Positions 1-9,880 are shown, numbered from the stretch's first letter. The stretch: 64,000 nt of DNA from Acidobacteria bacterium Ga0077534 (GCA_001464455.1 LNEI01000025.1:124001-188000); one strand, 5' to 3'. The notes: generated by a model from the letters alone, not told the origin. Numbers and translations are program-made.

Positions 1-638
1 TTTCTTACAAATAGAACATCCGGCCGCGCAAGTAGTTCGTCGAGAATCTCAGGCGCGGGAAATTCGCGTGATTTGATCTCGACAAACTGGATCTCTCCGG
101 CATGGACTTCAACGTATTCGTGCGGGATACGATCGGTTACAAATTCGTGAACCGCTTCGGGGGACGTGGTGTATACCAGTGTCTCAAAATAGTCACCCGC
201 CATCGACACGACCGCTCCGTCGATCTCAGTGACCTCGATCATCCCGCCACCGGTAGAGATCGCTGTTAGTCGGCGTGTTTCAGAGGAATTTGAAAGGGTG
301 ATCTTATATGTATTTGGGTGCGTCGCCGCGATATCGACGATCTCAATAGCGACTGAAATTCCGGCATCGGCGAGATATCTTTCCGACTCGGGCAAACGCT
401 CATCATCGGCGTCCCAACCAAGAAAGCCACCAAACAGGCCCATATCCGAGCCCTGATCTTTGTGGGTAGTGGCGAGCGATCCATTCGGGTCGAATTCGAT
501 GAGGATGTTATCGACCTGCCCGCCCATCAGGTCGCGACACAGACGCGCGATTCGTAGCGAGGCCGCACAGTGCGAACTTGACGGCCCACGCATGACCGGA
601 CCGATCACATCGTTGAAGATACTAGGATATGTGGTCAT
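1..638 (-). CDS. L-serine ammonia-lyase (serine dehydratase), N-terminal part
   Basis: This gene is cut by the left window edge, so only about 212 N-terminal residues are visible, read from the ATG at 638-636. The protein begins MTTYPSIFNDVIGPVMRGPS and continues SSHCAASLRIARL. The GPSSSH motif near the N-terminus and a STGGGMIEV segment further on are typical of the beta domain of iron-sulfur L-serine dehydratases, cytoplasmic enzymes that deaminate serine to pyruvate and ammonia. Cys replaces the usual Thr after GPSSSH. The Fe-S cysteines of the alpha domain would lie outside the window, so catalytic competence cannot be judged. Only 5 nt separate it from the stop of the upstream S9 peptidase gene, so the two are probably co-transcribed, with peptide breakdown feeding serine breakdown (inference). 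Family is fairly sure; single-chain versus two-chain type is unknown. Confidence 0.8.
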   Translation of the reverse strand, partial: MTTYPSIFNDVIGPVMRGPSSSHCAASLRIARLCRDLMGGQVDNILIEFDPNGSLATTHKDQGSDMGLFGGFLGWDADDERLPESERYLADAGISVAIEIVDIAATHPNTYKITLSNSSETRRLTAISTGGGMIEVTEIDGAVVSMAGDYFETLVYTTSPEAVHEFVTDRIPHEYVEVHAGEIQFVEIKSREFPAPEILDELLARPDVLFVR

Positions 639-643
639 CTATA

Positions 644-2878
644 TTAGAGGTTCGCCAACCAGTATTTTTCCATCGTCCGTCGAAGGTGCAGTGTCGTATT
701 CGCTCCTTCATTGATACCGTGAGACCGCATCGGGTAAGATATCATCGAGAATAGCTTGTTATGTTTGATCAATTCATTGGTCAGCATTTCAAAGCTCTGA
801 TAATGAACATTGTCATCGCCGGTTCCGTGGATGATCATCAGGTTGCCCTGCAGATTCTTGGCGTGATTGATCGGTGAACCGTCAAAATAGCCCTTCGCAT
901 TGGTCTCGAGCATCCCCATGTAGCGTTCCTGATAGGTTGCGTCATAGAGCTTTTGATCTGAGACGAAGGCGATCGCGATGCCTGTCTTGTAGATGTCGGG
1001 GTAACGGAACATACAGTTCAGCGTCATCTGACCACCGCCGCTCCAGCCCCACATGCCGACTCTCGTGGGGTCAAGGAACGAATAGGTGCTAAGGATCTTT
1101 TTCGCCGCTTTGCTCTGATCTTCGGACGCGAGTATTCCGATCTGTCCGTAGATCGATTGCCGCCACTTATGTCCCCGAGGCGTTCGTGTACCGCGGTTAT
1201 CGACGCTTACCACGACGTAACCCTTCTGGGCCAAATACTGGTGCCACAGGCCTTCGCCGCCGTCCCAGTTGTTTTGCACCGTCGTTCCTGCTGGTTCGCC
1301 ATAAACATAGAAAAGCAGCGGATATTTCTTGCTGGGGTCGAAGTTCGCTGGCTTGATCATATAGGCATCGAGCTTGTCTTCACCAATGTCGACCTTAAAG
1401 AACTCCTTCGGCTTAAGGCCGAGGGCGTCGTATTTCGCTCTTAGTTCCCGGTTATCTTCCATCAACTTTGTGCTTTTGTGGTCGGGTACGAAGACGAGCG
1501 AAATGCGGTTTGGCGTTGTCGAGTTATTGTACGTATGGATCGCCCATTTGGCGTCTGCCGACATCTGATACGAATGATGCCCCGGCGTGTTTGGCGGCGT
1601 CACGCGTTCGGCTTTGCCGGTGCCGTCGAGGCGGCTACGGTACAGATAACGTTCAAGAAAACTGTCCGGCGACGCTATGTAATAGACATAGCCGCCCGCG
1701 GGATCGATGCAGTTGATATTTACCACATCGAAATCGCCCTTCGTCACGGCCTTGATCTGCTTGCCGTCACGCGACACACGATAAAGGTGCCGCCATCCGT
1801 CGCGTTCGCTGGTCCACGTGAAGTACTTTTCACCGTCCAGCCAGCGAATATTATCGTGAATGTCGAGAAAGGCGCTGTCCGTCTCCGTGAGGATATTATT
1901 GAGCGTCAGCTTGGCCGCGTCGCCTATCCAGACCTTGTTGGTATTCTGCAAGCGGTTAAGCTGCTGGATCATCAGCTCGTTCGAGTTTGGGATGAAATCC
2001 ATCCGGGCGATGTAGTTGTTGGTTGGGTCGCCCGGCATATCGAACCACCTCGTTTTGCCGCCTGTCGCCGGAATTACGCCGATCTTTACCGCCGAGAGCT
2101 TAGTGCCGACCTTGGGATATGGAAGCGGTATCGGCCTTGAGTAAATATCCGATACGTTATCGATCAAGTAGAAAGTGCCGATATTCTTGGTGTCCGATTG
2201 CCAGTAGGCGAGCGTCTTGCCGTCCGGGCTCCAGCGAAAACCGTCGCGGCAATCTAGCTCCTCTTCATAGACCCAGTCGAACGTGCCATTGATAATGTTG
2301 CCGCCACCGTCCGCTGTGATCTGTTGGATCTTGCTCGATGCGATGTCCTCGATATAAATGTTTTGCTTGCTAACGTAACCAACTCGCGTCCCATCGGGTG
2401 AAAACTTCGCAAACATCAACGTGCTCTCATCGAGACCCTTGCCCAGTTGCTCCAGTTTGCCGCTTTTGAGATCGAGCACCCAATAATCGCCGCGGGTGTT
2501 ATACCGCCAGACCTTCTTCGTATTCGTAAAGATCAGCATCTGGGCGTTGTCGTCCGACCACTCGTAGTTATCTATCCCGAGCGGTTTCTGTTTTCCGGCA
2601 GGTATGAGCTGCTTTGCCGCTACAAGCACCGAACGCTCACCCGACTGTGCGTCATAACGCACGATCTCCTCACCGCCAAGATCCTTGTTCGTCTCGACGG
2701 TCGAGTATCCCTTGCTGTCCTTCATCCAGCGCACCGGCCCAAAGCCTTTCGATCGAAACGCCCGTTTCGTGTAGATATTCTCGAGCGTAAGCGTGTTTTC
2801 CTGTGCCCACACGGTCAGGGACGTCGCTACAACAACATTCAGCAGGACGCTAGCAATGATTTGTAATCTGAACTTCAT
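644..2878 (-). CDS. Prolyl oligopeptidase family (S9B) dipeptidyl peptidase IV-like, secreted
   Basis: A 744-residue protein with an N-terminal signal peptide (hydrophobic residues 6-25, ending near VWAQ). Residues about 40-480 form a beta-propeller of the DPP-IV N-terminal type. The Glu pair that binds the substrate amino terminus in DPP-IV is seen in DWVYEEEL at 201-208. The C-terminal alpha/beta-hydrolase domain has the nucleophile motif GWSGGG (Ser613), HGTGDDNVH (Asp688) and RSHG (His720), so the triad is complete. Length matches the family. It probably removes Xaa-Pro or Xaa-Ala dipeptides from peptides in the periplasm or outside the cell. The start ATG is followed directly by the signal peptide. 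It lies 5 nt upstream of the serine dehydratase gene. Assignment is confident; exact specificity is inferred. Confidence 0.93.
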   Translation of the reverse strand: MKFRLQIIASVLLNVVVATSLTVWAQENTLTLENIYTKRAFRSKGFGPVRWMKDSKGYSTVETNKDLGGEEIVRYDAQSGERSVLVAAKQLIPAGKQKPLGIDNYEWSDDNAQMLIFTNTKKVWRYNTRGDYWVLDLKSGKLEQLGKGLDESTLMFAKFSPDGTRVGYVSKQNIYIEDIASSKIQQITADGGGNIINGTFDWVYEEELDCRDGFRWSPDGKTLAYWQSDTKNIGTFYLIDNVSDIYSRPIPLPYPKVGTKLSAVKIGVIPATGGKTRWFDMPGDPTNNYIARMDFIPNSNELMIQQLNRLQNTNKVWIGDAAKLTLNNILTETDSAFLDIHDNIRWLDGEKYFTWTSERDGWRHLYRVSRDGKQIKAVTKGDFDVVNINCIDPAGGYVYYIASPDSFLERYLYRSRLDGTGKAERVTPPNTPGHHSYQMSADAKWAIHTYNNSTTPNRISLVFVPDHKSTKLMEDNRELRAKYDALGLKPKEFFKVDIGEDKLDAYMIKPANFDPSKKYPLLFYVYGEPAGTTVQNNWDGGEGLWHQYLAQKGYVVVSVDNRGTRTPRGHKWRQSIYGQIGILASEDQSKAAKKILSTYSFLDPTRVGMWGWSGGGQMTLNCMFRYPDIYKTGIAIAFVSDQKLYDATYQERYMGMLETNAKGYFDGSPINHAKNLQGNLMIIHGTGDDNVHYQSFEMLTNELIKHNKLFSMISYPMRSHGINEGANTTLHLRRTMEKYWLANL

Positions 2879-2992
2879 GGTTTATGAGTGTAATTTATGT
2901 GTATCGCCCGACCAACGGCAATCAAACAAAATTTTTTTGCTACCCTCGGTCGTCCGCGTTTTGCCGATATTCTTTGGAGCCGCTAATAGCCC

Positions 2993-3325
2993 ACCTACTT
3001 CTTCTCCGTCGCGAGTGACGCCGCAAAGTGGAGCGGCCAAGGGCAATCCAACTGGGGATTAATTTCGATCGTCCAAAACGGTGGCAAGGTATCCGGAACA
3101 GAAGAACACGACAACGGGCGGATCTCGGGGCCGATAGTTGGTGACAAGACCGTCGCATCGTGGATACGTGGGGGCAGGGGGCATCGGCCTACAGCTTCCT
3201 ACCTATCGGGAATTCGGCCGGTAGAACCGTTTTGCGACGCTGCTCATCTTTATCCTCATCGTTGTAACGATCCTGGGTCTCTTTGGCGAGTGGCTGCGCG
3301 GACGTTTTACGAAACCTTAAAATGA
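2993..3325 (+). pseudogene. Decayed remnant of a small membrane-anchored secreted protein gene
   Basis: The 582-nt gap 2879-3460 has no intact gene. Plus-strand translation from 2993 stays open to 3325 without a start codon and gives ...KWSGQGQSNWGLISIVQNGG, then KVSGTEEHDNGRISGPIVGD and ASW. This is the W-G-x-Q-N-G-x-V-x-G-x-G-x-I-x-G rhythm of small secreted beta-barrel-like domains. Out of frame by one base, another frame ends in a clear membrane segment, TLLIFILIVVTILGLFGEWL, then RGRFTKP and a stop at 3318-3320. In-frame stops lie just upstream of both pieces. This looks like a gene broken by frameshifts and loss of its 5' end. Nothing else was recognised in 2879-2992 or 3326-3460. Confidence 0.35.
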
Positions 3326-3460
3326 GCCGTCTGTATCGGAGCGTTGCCTTCCCACCGGCGGAATTCAAATTCGGGCTAACAGCAGAGAACTCTAGTGTAG
3401 AACTGTGCGCTTGACGGGAAGCTTACGGGTGGAGCAAATAAATATTAATTAGTCTTCCCA

Positions 3461-6315
3461 TTAATCATGTTTTCCGAGCCAGATGTTTGATTCGCTTTTT
3501 CTGACGGCCATGTAGATGTTCCGGTCGTCTTTTGAAACGTTGAGCAATTGGATACCTTCGTTGGCGGATAGCGTCTTGATCTTCTTAACTTTGGCCGTCA
3601 CGATGTCCCCCAGAAATAGCGTGTTTTCTTCAAAGAAAACGATCCGGCGGCTGTCGCTGAGGAACATTGGCGATTCGCCGTAGTCGGTTAACTTTCTGTA
3701 CGTCCGATCACGCAAATAAAAGATCGCAATGCCCATCTGCTCCGACGTGCTGACCCGCCAACCGGCGATCTTCTGACCATCCGGCGACCATGTCGTTGCT
3801 TGAAGATAATCGCCGTCGGAGTATGGCTCGGGCATATTGTCATACGGCATCCCTTTTCCGACGGCTGCCGCAGAGAATATCCGAGGACTCCGACCGGTAG
3901 CATTTTGCATGATAAGCGTCCCGTCAGGTGAGGATAGGCAAAATAGGCCCCATGGTTCACCGTCAAAAGTTATCTGTCGCAGGTCGGTGCCGTCCGGATT
4001 GATGGTCCAACATTCATAATCGCCGGAACGGTTCGAAAAGAAAATAAGTTTCGAGCCGTCGGGCGACCAAGCCGGTCCGCGATCCCGGTGGACATCGTTG
4101 GTTAACTGCCTAACGCCTGATCCATCCCGCTGCGCGACGTAAATGTCTTCTTGTTTGTCCTTTATAGCGTCGAACGAGATCATTTCACCATCCGGCGACG
4201 CGAAGGGGCTTCGGTAGAGGCGGCCGCCGCCCGGAGTAAGCAATGTGAGCTTTTCACCGACCGTTTCTGTTTTCGGGTCAAGTTCCGCGTGGATGATATT
4301 TGCCGTGTTGGCCGACTGAACGTAAGCGACGATCTTGCCGTCTCGCGAAAAAGTCAAATTGCCGCTCGATGCCGATGGCGTTGTAAACGGTTCGGCTTCT
4401 CCGAGCGCTTTTCCCGTCTTTTCATCGATTGGGATACGCCAGAAGTTCATGCTGCCGCCCCGGTTGCTGGCATAGTAGAGATGCTTGCCGTCGTGCGACC
4501 ATCTGGGATTCCAGTTAACAGCCTTGTCGCTGGTCAGGGTCGTGATGTCGCCGCCTTTCGCAAGCACTGTCTTAATGTCGCGGGTTACTCCAAGCGACCA
4601 AAAAGCTATCCGATTGCCGTCGGGCGACCAATCAGGCTGTATCGCATCGAATTCGGTTTGGATCTGGCGTTTTGCCCCGGTTGCGATGGCAACCACCCAA
4701 ATCTCTGATTGAACCTGGAAACGCTCGCTCGGTTGTTCGAATGTGGCTGTCGAAAAAACTATTTCCTGACCATCTGGCGACCAAGACGGATGAAAGCCAG
4801 TATCGGAGATTCGCCGGACATTCTCGCCTGTCGCTCCCATCAGAAATATCCCGCCACCGCTCCTTTCCGACCGGAAAGCGATCTGGTTGCCATCCGGCGA
4901 ATAGACCGCCTGGCTGTCGTCAACCGGGGAATCGCGGGTGAGATTGATCGGGTTCTCACCGCCAACTCTCTGAAAATAGATGTCCCGGTTGCCTGCGGCA
5001 CGGCCTGAAAATATGACAGTTTTGCCGTCAGGCGAAAGATCGGGTTCCGATGCGTCGCCGCTACCGGTGAACTGTGTGAAACCCAAAATACTTGCTGCGT
5101 CAGGAGCTGGGGACGAGCCTGACCAGCGGCTGTAGGAAAGGAATCCAAGGCCTGAAAGTGCGAGCAGAAGTACGGCCGCAGCCGCAAAAGTTGCCCTCCG
5201 AAATATGCGGGGCTTCGCACTGTGTGCAGAAACGGCGGTTAGATCCCGAACGTTGTTTGAACCGGTACTGCCGCGTAGTGCCTGCAGATCGAGCCGCAGC
5301 TGATTCGCCGTGGCGTATCGCTCTAGCCGGTCTTTTGCCATCGCCGCCCTTAGGATCTGGTCAAGACCGGGCGGCACATCCGGATTCAGTACGGATACCG
5401 GGACTTCGCTGGTATGTATGAGAGCGTCATAAATAGCGGCATCGCTGTTGCCTTGAAAAGGGTGCTTTCCGCCCAGCATTTCGTACAGTACGACACCGAA
5501 GCTGAATATGTCGGTGCGTGCGTCGATCTTCTGGCCAAGGGCTTGTTCGGGCGACATATAGCTGATCGTGCCCATAACGGCCTGTTCTCTCGACAGGGCC
5601 TGAGAGTGCTGGCTCGGACCGTCGCCTAAGGTCAATTTAGCGAGGCCAAAATCGAGAACTTTAACAATTCCGTCCCGACGGATCATAATGTTCGCCGGTT
5701 TGATATCACGATGAATGATCCCCACCGAATGAGCCGCTTCGAGAGCCGAGACGATCTGGATCGCGATATCTATCGTCTCGGTGACCGAATCGCGGCCGGC
5801 CTGCAGACGGTCTCGAAGGGTTTCGCCGTCGATATACTCGGTCGCAATGAAGTTGAGGCCGTCGAACTGCTCGACCCCATATATCGTTATAATGTTCGGA
5901 TGATTTAACGCCGATGCCGCGCGCCCCTCACGTTCGAATCGGCCTTTGCGTTCCGCATCGAGCGCGAATCGCTCGGGGAGGAGCTTGAGAGCGACCTTTC
6001 GCCCGAGTCGCGTGTCCTCGGCGAGGTAAACTTCGCCCATTCCACCTGAGCCGATCGCCGAAATGATGCGATAGTGGGCGATCTGTTTTCCAACAATATC
6101 GTGACCCGCCTGACCGGCCAACAAAGCCGCGGCAAGGTCGTCCGGGGGGATTCGATGAATGTTCTTGTTTTAGCATCAAAACTGAGTAGGGAATCGACCT
6201 CATTACGTAATTCCACATCATCACCGCATCTGCTCAGCAGGAAAGCATGACGTTGCTCCTCGGGTAGATCCAGAGCGGCATGGTAGATCTCTTCAATTTT
6301 AGCCAGATCTTTCAC
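3461..6315 (-). CDS. Ser/Thr protein kinase with C-terminal TolB/PD40 propeller, apparent frameshift
   Basis: The kinase domain has the Gly loop GSGGMGEVYLAEDT, the VALKLLP lysine, HRDIKPANIM, DFGLAKL and MSPEQA. After it comes one membrane segment (FAAAAVLLLALSGLGFLSYS) and an extracytoplasmic propeller with many SPDG-type PD40 repeats to the C-terminus. Reading this frame upstream gives no ATG. The family's usual N-terminal tail is found in another frame from the ATG at 6315 (MKDLAKIEEIYHAALDLPEE ... FIESP). The two frames join at a run of six C (coding strand) at 6144-6149: one more C, or a -1 shift, would give ESPPDDLAAALLAGQAG, which reads well. This is either an assembly indel, a recent mutation or translational slippage. 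The ECF sigma gene lies 86 nt upstream, and in this phylum such kinases and sigma factors often occur as pairs. Confidence 0.85.
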
Positions 6316-6401
6316 ATTACGTGTCGATCAAACGAATCCTCACGACAATTGGTCACGTAAGCTGCGGCCGCCGCGAAAAGGCATTCGATCGGATCAGCGG
6401 C

Positions 6402-6968
6402 TTAGTATGTTAACTCACGCATTAGCCATGATTTGGCAAAACGCCAGTCTCTCTGGACGGTCTGGTGCGAGACCTTTAGGATAGAGGCCGTTTCTTCGAT
6501 ACTAAGGCCGCCGAAATATCGCAGTTCCACGACACGGCCCTTTCGTGCGTCAAGTCTCTCGAGACCTTTTAAGGCTTCATCCACAGCTACTATTTCTTCC
6601 GATCGCTCCATTGAAACAACCGAATTATCATTCAGCGTAACTTGTTGTCTATCACCGCCACGCTTTTGTGATTGCTTTGAAAGAGCGTAATTAACAAGTA
6701 TATGACGCATTGCTAAAGCGGCGACGCCCAAAAAATGGGAACGGTTCTTCCAATTCTTCTTCTCTCCGCCCGCAAGCTTCAGATATGCCTCGTGTATAAG
6801 TTCGGTGGTCTGAAATGTATGGCCCTGGTTCTGCCCGCTCATATACCGCTTAGCCATTGTGTGCAGCTCATCGTAGACAAGCGGTATTAATTCCTCAAGA
6901 GCAGCGTCGCTCCCGTCGCTCCATTGATTCAGTAGTAGTGTTACTCGATGCGAATCGCCTTCAAGCAT
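6402..6968 (-). CDS. ECF-type sigma factor (Sigma70_ECF, TIGR02999-like)
   Basis: A 188-residue protein with a sigma region 2 rich in the family's hallmarks (LIPLVYDELHTMAKRYM, then FQTTELIHEAYLKL) and the FLGVAALAMRHILVNYA segment. Region 4 at the C-terminus carries a helix-turn-helix (VVELRYFGGLSIEETASIL then VSHQTVQRDWRFAKSWL). This is the acidobacterial/planctomycete ECF group that usually sits next to a Ser/Thr kinase. It fits here, since the kinase-propeller gene follows in the same direction. The ATG at 6968 has no strong Shine-Dalgarno. It is divergent from the DsbA-like gene across 208 nt (6969-7176), which must hold both promoters; no clear -35/-10 pair stood out there. Confidence 0.9.
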   Translation of the reverse strand: MLEGDSHRVTLLLNQWSDGSDAALEELIPLVYDELHTMAKRYMSGQNQGHTFQTTELIHEAYLKLAGGEKKNWKNRSHFLGVAALAMRHILVNYALSKQSQKRGGDRQQVTLNDNSVVSMERSEEIVAVDEALKGLERLDARKGRVVELRYFGGLSIEETASILKVSHQTVQRDWRFAKSWLMRELTY

Positions 6969-7176
6969 ATACGTTAACTATGTGGAACGGAGATTTGCCC
7001 ATAGTGTAACGGAAAAACCCGAATAAATAAATCCCGTTCATGTTCCTTTTAAGCGAAATATCTTGTTTATGTAGTTGAGAGCAAAAATTGTGAAGCGGAA
7101 AGCTGATCCGATCACACCGGGGCTTAACAGATCGTCTGTGGCTTAAGCTCGTTCTATCAGGAAACCAGGAGGAAAT

Positions 7177-8019
7177 ATGAACAATAGATTAATGACAAGG
7201 TTGTTTACGTTGGCGGGAATACTCTTTCTATCGTTGGTCACGAGCTCGATCGTAGAGGTGAATGGCCAGGCTAGACAACCTATTGGGTTCGATCCCGCGA
7301 TCGTCGTCTCGCCAGCCATAGCGGCAGGAAATGATGTAGAGGCGGTCGAGAAGATCATTCGCAACTACCTAATGAAGAATCCCGCCGTGATACGCGAGGC
7401 AATGCAGGCACTCCAAGCCCAGGAGCTTAAAGAAAAGCAAGAGCGTGCGGCCAGCCAGATGAAAGAGCTTCGAAGCGAGATCTTGTCCGATCCGGGTTCA
7501 CCGATCGGTGGGAACGCCAAGGGTGACGTTTCGATCGTGGTCTTCTTTGATTACAACTGCGGATACTGCAAGCAAACGGTTCCCAAACTTCAGAGTATTT
7601 TAGAAAAGGACCCGATGGTCCGTATTGTCTTTAAGGAATTCCCAGTCCTTGGTCCGCAGTCATGGCTGGCTGCAAAGGCTGCGCTCGCTGCCTCTCGGCA
7701 AGGAAAATACCTCGAATTTCACAATGCTCTGATGACGGCCGAAAGCACGGATGAGGACTCGATCAAGAGTATCTCCAAGACCCTTGGGATCGACTATTCC
7801 AAACTCCAAACGGACATGGCCGACCCACAAATCGACGAACAGATCACCCGAACCCAACGGCTGGCGGGATCTCTAGATATCAACGGCACGCCGGCTTACA
7901 TCATTGGAGACCGGATAATTCCCGGGGCGATCGACGCGGAGTCCCTGACGAATATTTTAGTGGCTGAACGTCAGGCGTTGACTAAGGCTGCTGCAAAGGT
8001 TGCCTCAAGAGAAAAGTGA
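7177..8019 (+). CDS. DsbA/ScsC-like thioredoxin-fold disulfide oxidoreductase, periplasmic
   Basis: 280 residues with a signal peptide (about 1-32, cleavage near VNGQA). A helical N-terminal segment (EKIIRNYLMKNPAVIREAMQ, about 58-77) resembles the oligomerisation stalk of ScsC/DsbG-like proteins. The thioredoxin fold carries the active site CGYC (Cys128 and Cys131) within FFDYNCGYCKQTVPKL. A cis-proline follows at T238-P239 (NGTPAYIIG). The family oxidises or isomerises disulfides in exported proteins. A strong Shine-Dalgarno (AGGAGG) precedes the ATG. The next gene begins 57 nt downstream, has a near-identical leader (CAGGAGGAAAAATGAACAA) and encodes a Cys-rich exported protein, the obvious candidate client (inference). 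Oxidase versus isomerase cannot be decided from sequence. Confidence 0.92.
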   Translation: MNNRLMTRLFTLAGILFLSLVTSSIVEVNGQARQPIGFDPAIVVSPAIAAGNDVEAVEKIIRNYLMKNPAVIREAMQALQAQELKEKQERAASQMKELRSEILSDPGSPIGGNAKGDVSIVVFFDYNCGYCKQTVPKLQSILEKDPMVRIVFKEFPVLGPQSWLAAKAALAASRQGKYLEFHNALMTAESTDEDSIKSISKTLGIDYSKLQTDMADPQIDEQITRTQRLAGSLDINGTPAYIIGDRIIPGAIDAESLTNILVAERQALTKAAAKVASREK

Positions 8020-8076
8020 ATTGTATGCCCTCGGCTAGAAATTTCGAGGCTGGATCTCAGAAAAACAGGAGGAAAA

Positions 8077-9801
8077 ATGAACAAGATCTTTAGAACAGCA
8101 TTGCTGGCATGCTCAGCACTGACAATATGTGTAGTTTTGCAGATTAGCGCCTTTGCACAGGCAAAGGGAAAGGATGTTACCGAGGTAACGATTGCTGCTG
8201 CCGGCTTGGCGCCTGAGATTATCTATCGTCAATCCGGGGCGAAATCATGGCAAGTCATCTCTCGGGGCAACGTAACTCAAACATGCAGCGAAACCAACCG
8301 AGACGACTGGTCAGTCTACTTGGCTTGCTCCCAAAATACAGCAGTCGTCTTGGACCTTTTCAAAAAGGAACGGAGCGTTAGCGTCAACGGAACGACCCTC
8401 AAATCCCCGATCGCGAGTTCTAGCAATGCTCCGTTCGCAGCCCCGACACCGGATACAACCGATACGAGCGCGACACGCTCCGGTGAAACGCCAACGCTCC
8501 CGTCGCCGCTGACGGTCAATGAAATGTCACGTGTGATGCAATGGATCTCAGTAAGAACAAGTGCGGCGAGACTTCCGTTTTGCTGGAGACAAAGCTACGG
8601 AAGAGGCTTCGGAAAGATAATGGAATGTCGGCCGGGATACGTTAAAGAAGGCTTGTTCTGCTTTACGCCCTGTAAGGCAAACGAAACGGGCGCAGACGAG
8701 CAGTGTTATCAAAATTGTCCGGAAGGTTTTCGCAACGACGGACTCTACTGCGGAAAACCCGGCGCAAAAACAAGAGAGAGTTTTGGGTGGAGACCGGGAG
8801 ATCCGTTATTGCCAAACTATTCAGGGCCGACCGGTCGGTGCGAAGCGAAATATGGCAAAGGTAATTGTGAACAAGGCGGGGCTCTAATATTTCCGAAGTG
8901 TGGAACAGGTTTTACACCTGTCGCAGGAGGCAGCGTTTGCACCCCTATATGTCCAAGCGGTTTTGAGGACATTGGGGTTTCTTGCAAAAAACCCGCTTCT
9001 AAAAGAGGGGTAGCCTATGCGTCGGTATGTCCGGCGGGAACGGTAAAAGATCCGACAGGTGAGATCTGCTATCCGGCTTGTGAGCCTGGACGTGTTTCGG
9101 GAACCCAGGAAGCAGCGTTTATCAATGCGGGCCCCCCGAATAAATATAAGGGCGTAGGACCGGTTTGCTGGCAGAATTGTCCGAGCCAACACCCGGAGGA
9201 TTGTGGGGCGGGATGTGCAACGACTGGGACTGAATGTGCAAAATCTGTTATCACCATGACCACCTCACCGATCATCGCAGCGGTGAAGATTGCTGCCCTG
9301 ATCGTAACGTTTGGTGGGTCTGCCGGCGCGACGGGTTCGGCCGGTGCTGCTGTCGGCGGCGGTAAGCTCGTCGCGAATTTTCCGAAGTTAGCTGGATTGG
9401 CTGATAAAGCTGAAAAATTACAACGATTCTATAAAGCAAATGAAGTAGCCATCAAAGCAGCTATGGCCAACAAAACGATGTTTCTGGCATGGAAGTCGCA
9501 AATTGAGATTTTTGCAACGGAATTCGCGGAGCCAGAGAATTTTGGCTTGATGACATCACCTGAAGTCGCACAAGCAATTAAGGAAAAGTTTACCCCACAA
9601 GCCGCTCTCGAAATTAGGAAAGAGTGGGGTCGTCGTCACGTTGGTTTGATGATGGAAGCAAATGCTATAGGCACAGTGCAAAACGTTCTCAGTGTTGCAG
9701 GAATCGCCGACCCGACCGGCTTGGTCGGTGTTGTGAGTGCATTTACTAATCCGCTTTGTAAGGACGACACGCCATTCCCGAACGTGAATCCGAAGTACTG
9801 A
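8077..9801 (+). CDS. Secreted cysteine-rich repeat protein with C-terminal hydrophobic/helical domain
   Basis: 574 residues with a signal peptide (about 1-28, ending ISAFAQA). A short N-terminal domain (about 29-110) has a Cys pair. The centre, about 180-395, is a chain of cysteine-rich units with recurring patterns such as CPEGFRNDGLYCGKP, CPSGFEDIGVSCKKP and VGPVCWQNCP. The C-terminal part starts with a Gly/Ala-rich hydrophobic stretch (IIAAVKIAALIVTFGGSAGA) and continues as predicted helices, ending near a last cysteine. From memory, similar CPSGF-x-DIGVSC modules occur in proteins of eukaryotic microbes and scattered bacteria; this was not checked. It probably needs disulfide formation by the DsbA-like protein just upstream. 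Function is unknown; the hydrophobic tail could insert in membranes, but that is speculation. Confidence 0.8.
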   Translation: MNKIFRTALLACSALTICVVLQISAFAQAKGKDVTEVTIAAAGLAPEIIYRQSGAKSWQVISRGNVTQTCSETNRDDWSVYLACSQNTAVVLDLFKKERSVSVNGTTLKSPIASSSNAPFAAPTPDTTDTSATRSGETPTLPSPLTVNEMSRVMQWISVRTSAARLPFCWRQSYGRGFGKIMECRPGYVKEGLFCFTPCKANETGADEQCYQNCPEGFRNDGLYCGKPGAKTRESFGWRPGDPLLPNYSGPTGRCEAKYGKGNCEQGGALIFPKCGTGFTPVAGGSVCTPICPSGFEDIGVSCKKPASKRGVAYASVCPAGTVKDPTGEICYPACEPGRVSGTQEAAFINAGPPNKYKGVGPVCWQNCPSQHPEDCGAGCATTGTECAKSVITMTTSPIIAAVKIAALIVTFGGSAGATGSAGAAVGGGKLVANFPKLAGLADKAEKLQRFYKANEVAIKAAMANKTMFLAWKSQIEIFATEFAEPENFGLMTSPEVAQAIKEKFTPQAALEIRKEWGRRHVGLMMEANAIGTVQNVLSVAGIADPTGLVGVVSAFTNPLCKDDTPFPNVNPKY

Positions 9802-9804
9802 TAA

Positions 9805-9848
9805 GTTGGTATCAGTTAAACAGAAAGTTGGTATCAGTTAAACAGAAA
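9805..9848. repeat. Tandem 22-bp duplication
   Basis: Two perfect copies of GTTGGTATCAGTTAAACAGA plus AA lie head to tail, starting 3 nt after the stop codon of the Cys-rich protein gene and running into the terminator stem. It looks like a slippage duplication. Confidence 0.9.
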
Positions 9849-9880
9849 AAGGTAAGGGTCAAGACCGGCCCTTACCTTTT
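9847..9880 (+). terminator. Rho-independent terminator
   Basis: A perfect 12-bp stem AAAAGGTAAGGG / CCCTTACCTTTT (9847-9858 with 9869-9880) with a 10-nt loop, the 3' arm ending in a T run. It ends the DsbA-like/Cys-rich pair. The rest of the gap to 10249 shows only a 7-bp palindrome (ACGGGAA/TTCCCGT near 10211) just past the stop of the opposing gene and nothing else recognisable. Confidence 0.88.
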
